NCBI GenBank assembly: GCA_017882555.1
Contig: JADGPH010000072.1
Coordinates: forward strand, 1 to 13,630
Origin: Thermoleophilia bacterium
GTDB taxonomy: Bacteria > Actinomycetota > Thermoleophilia > Miltoncostaeales > Miltoncostaeaceae
Length of the DNA stretch: 13,630 bases
Reading direction: 5' to 3'
Made by a program: the position numbers and the translations under genes. Numbering within the stretch: the stretch's first letter is position 1; every line of letters begins with the position of its first letter. The notes beneath the pieces are model-generated. The model was not told where the DNA came from, did not search any database, and worked only from the letters and a program-made list of their open reading frames with translations. Positions 12,775 to 13,630 of the stretch are shown here, in pieces.

Positions 12775-13146
12775 CTAGCTGGCGGGAAGGAACCCTGAGC
12801 ACATGATCCGCAACCACGAGATCGTTTCGCCATCAGTCTCGAAATACGCCTGCTGTTCGATGACGAATTCGCCATCGGGGCGCTCCACCTTGAACCGGTA
12901 GCCGACACGATCGAGCGGACCGACGCTGCCGATCTCAACGGCAAGGATTTCAGTGATCCGTCTCTCGGGCGCAAACCACGTGCCGAGCATGGTCGTCTCG
13001 ACGATGACATCGACATCGGTCGCCTCCCAGAACCTTCCCGGCGTCATCGCCCGGAAGTCCACGTCGGACCGAAGGGGCGCCTTGAGTCCGGCGGCGTTCT
13101 TATCAGCCAACGCTCGCGCGAGCCGCTCACCGACGCCTTCTGCCAT
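12775..13146 (-). CDS. NTF2-like (SnoaL-type) domain protein
   Basis: The protein has 123 residues. The ATG at 13146 is preceded by GGAGGG with a seven-base spacer. It begins with a helix (AEGVGERLARALADKNAAGL), then LRSDVDFRAMTPGRFWEA (25-42), a helix VDVIVETTMLGTW (45-57), then strands ITEILAVEIGSVGPLDRVGYRFKV, FVIEQQAYFETDGETISWLRIM. The helix-helix-strand layout, with the helical lid around a cone of curved strands and DVDFRA near the pocket, matches the NTF2-like superfamily that includes SnoaL and ketosteroid isomerase. Proteins of this short type are widespread and mostly uncharacterised. No signal peptide or membrane segment is present. It is separate in sequence from the SnoaL-like protein at 11614, so the two are not recent duplicates. 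Confidence 0.75.
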   Translation of the reverse strand: MAEGVGERLARALADKNAAGLKAPLRSDVDFRAMTPGRFWEATDVDVIVETTMLGTWFAPERRITEILAVEIGSVGPLDRVGYRFKVERPDGEFVIEQQAYFETDGETISWLRIMCSGFLPAS

Positions 13147-13488
13147 TTGAAGTCCCTCCGCTCTCCCTGTCCGTCCAACGGATCCCGGATGAGGCCGAGA
13201 ACCTGATCAGCTCAGAGTAGCCACCACAGCCGGGCGGTTATCGGTGGCTGACCGTGGCCCCCCATTTGCCTTGGCTGACCCTAGGCGTGGGCACCGACGG
13301 ATTCCACATACGATGACCCGACAGCTGGATCCTTCCGGCGTGGGCGATCCCCATGGGCGGCATACGAGCCTCCCGCACAATACGTCGGGCGAATTTGCGT
13401 GTTCTTGAGCGGAAAGACCGCATGGCCCCACGACGTCGCGCTCAGAACGCGGCAAAGTCCCGCGCCTGGGCCACACCGGTCGATGCGG
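13147..13488. other. Intergenic region, no gene recognised
   Basis: These 342 bases sit between two minus-strand genes. Basic Arg-rich frames on the minus strand (13207-13476 and 13238-13423) lack ribosome binding sites and match nothing. The promoter of the NTF2-like gene should be near 13170-13230 but could not be placed. Confidence 0.4.
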
Positions 13489-13630
13489 CTAGGCGTCCAG
13501 AAGGAACTCCATGCCATATCGGGGTGCCGCCTCGGCATATCGAGCGCCGACCTCCGCGAGGTTGTCCGGACACTCCTGCGTGAGATCGTACGCTCGCTCG
13601 AGCGTCTCCTCAAAGAACGTCTCGATGCCC
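13489..13630 (-). CDS. C-terminal end of a gene entering from the right edge, possible cupin-domain protein
   Basis: On the minus strand the frame is open from the window edge to a TAG at 13489-13491, giving 46 visible residues: FFEETLERAYDLTQECPDNL followed by VGARYAEAAPRYGMEFLLDA. Codon use is clearly coding-like and unlike the Arg-rich frames overlapping it. A helix ending in RYGMEFL with a short tail is common at the C-terminus of single-domain cupin proteins, where a final helix precedes the last residues. The cupin barrel itself lies outside the window, so this family call is a guess. The start is beyond the edge. Confidence 0.5.
   Translation of the reverse strand, partial: GIETFFEETLERAYDLTQECPDNLAEVGARYAEAAPRYGMEFLLDA

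Noticed and set aside
13238..13423. Basic 61-residue minus-strand ORF
   Set aside because: Arg-rich, no ribosome binding site, no family pattern.

Overview
The window is 13.6 kb of high-GC bacterial DNA. Initiation often uses GTG, and clear Shine-Dalgarno sequences precede several genes. The gene types (branched-chain amino-acid-like ABC binding protein, universal stress protein, NarL-type sensor fused to a LuxR-type regulator, NTF2-like small enzymes) fit a soil-type Actinomycetota or Chloroflexota lineage. The sequence alone cannot decide between these phyla, and no rRNA or tRNA was seen.

Layout, left to right. The left edge holds the C-terminal part of an ABC transporter substrate-binding protein (1-461, +). 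A small helical protein (841-1140, -) and a universal-stress-like protein (1509-1991, -) follow. About 2 kb (1992-4066) is gene-poor and looks decayed. It holds a start-less frame resembling a winged-helix domain and a broken IS30-type transposase, and little else can be recognised.

The centre is a tight minus-strand block, 7401 down to 4067: class II ketose-bisphosphate aldolase, CbbY-like HAD phosphatase, DhaL and DhaK. The first three genes are joined by stop/start overlaps of 1-4 nt, and DhaK follows DhaL after 46 nt. A 13-bp stem-loop sits just after DhaK. Immediately upstream, on the same strand, a 608-residue protein joins GAF, histidine kinase, receiver and LuxR DNA-binding domains in one chain (7501-9327), a plausible local regulator. 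Together the enzymes could link dihydroxyacetone phosphorylation, aldol cleavage or condensation of a ketose (bis)phosphate, and dephosphorylation of a ketose bisphosphate. The actual substrate cannot be read from sequence. No DhaM phosphodonor gene is present in the window.

The right third is a set of single genes: a small acidic protein (9604-9927, -), a beta-carbonic anhydrase with a tandemly duplicated C-terminal tail and a strong hairpin behind it (10407-11039, +), a remnant of an IS256-type transposase C-terminus (about 11257-11421, +), a SnoaL-like protein (11614-12021, +), a doubtful small ORF (12549-12740, -), a second NTF2-like protein (12775-13146, -), and the C-terminal end of a possible cupin-type protein entering from the right edge (13489-13630, -).
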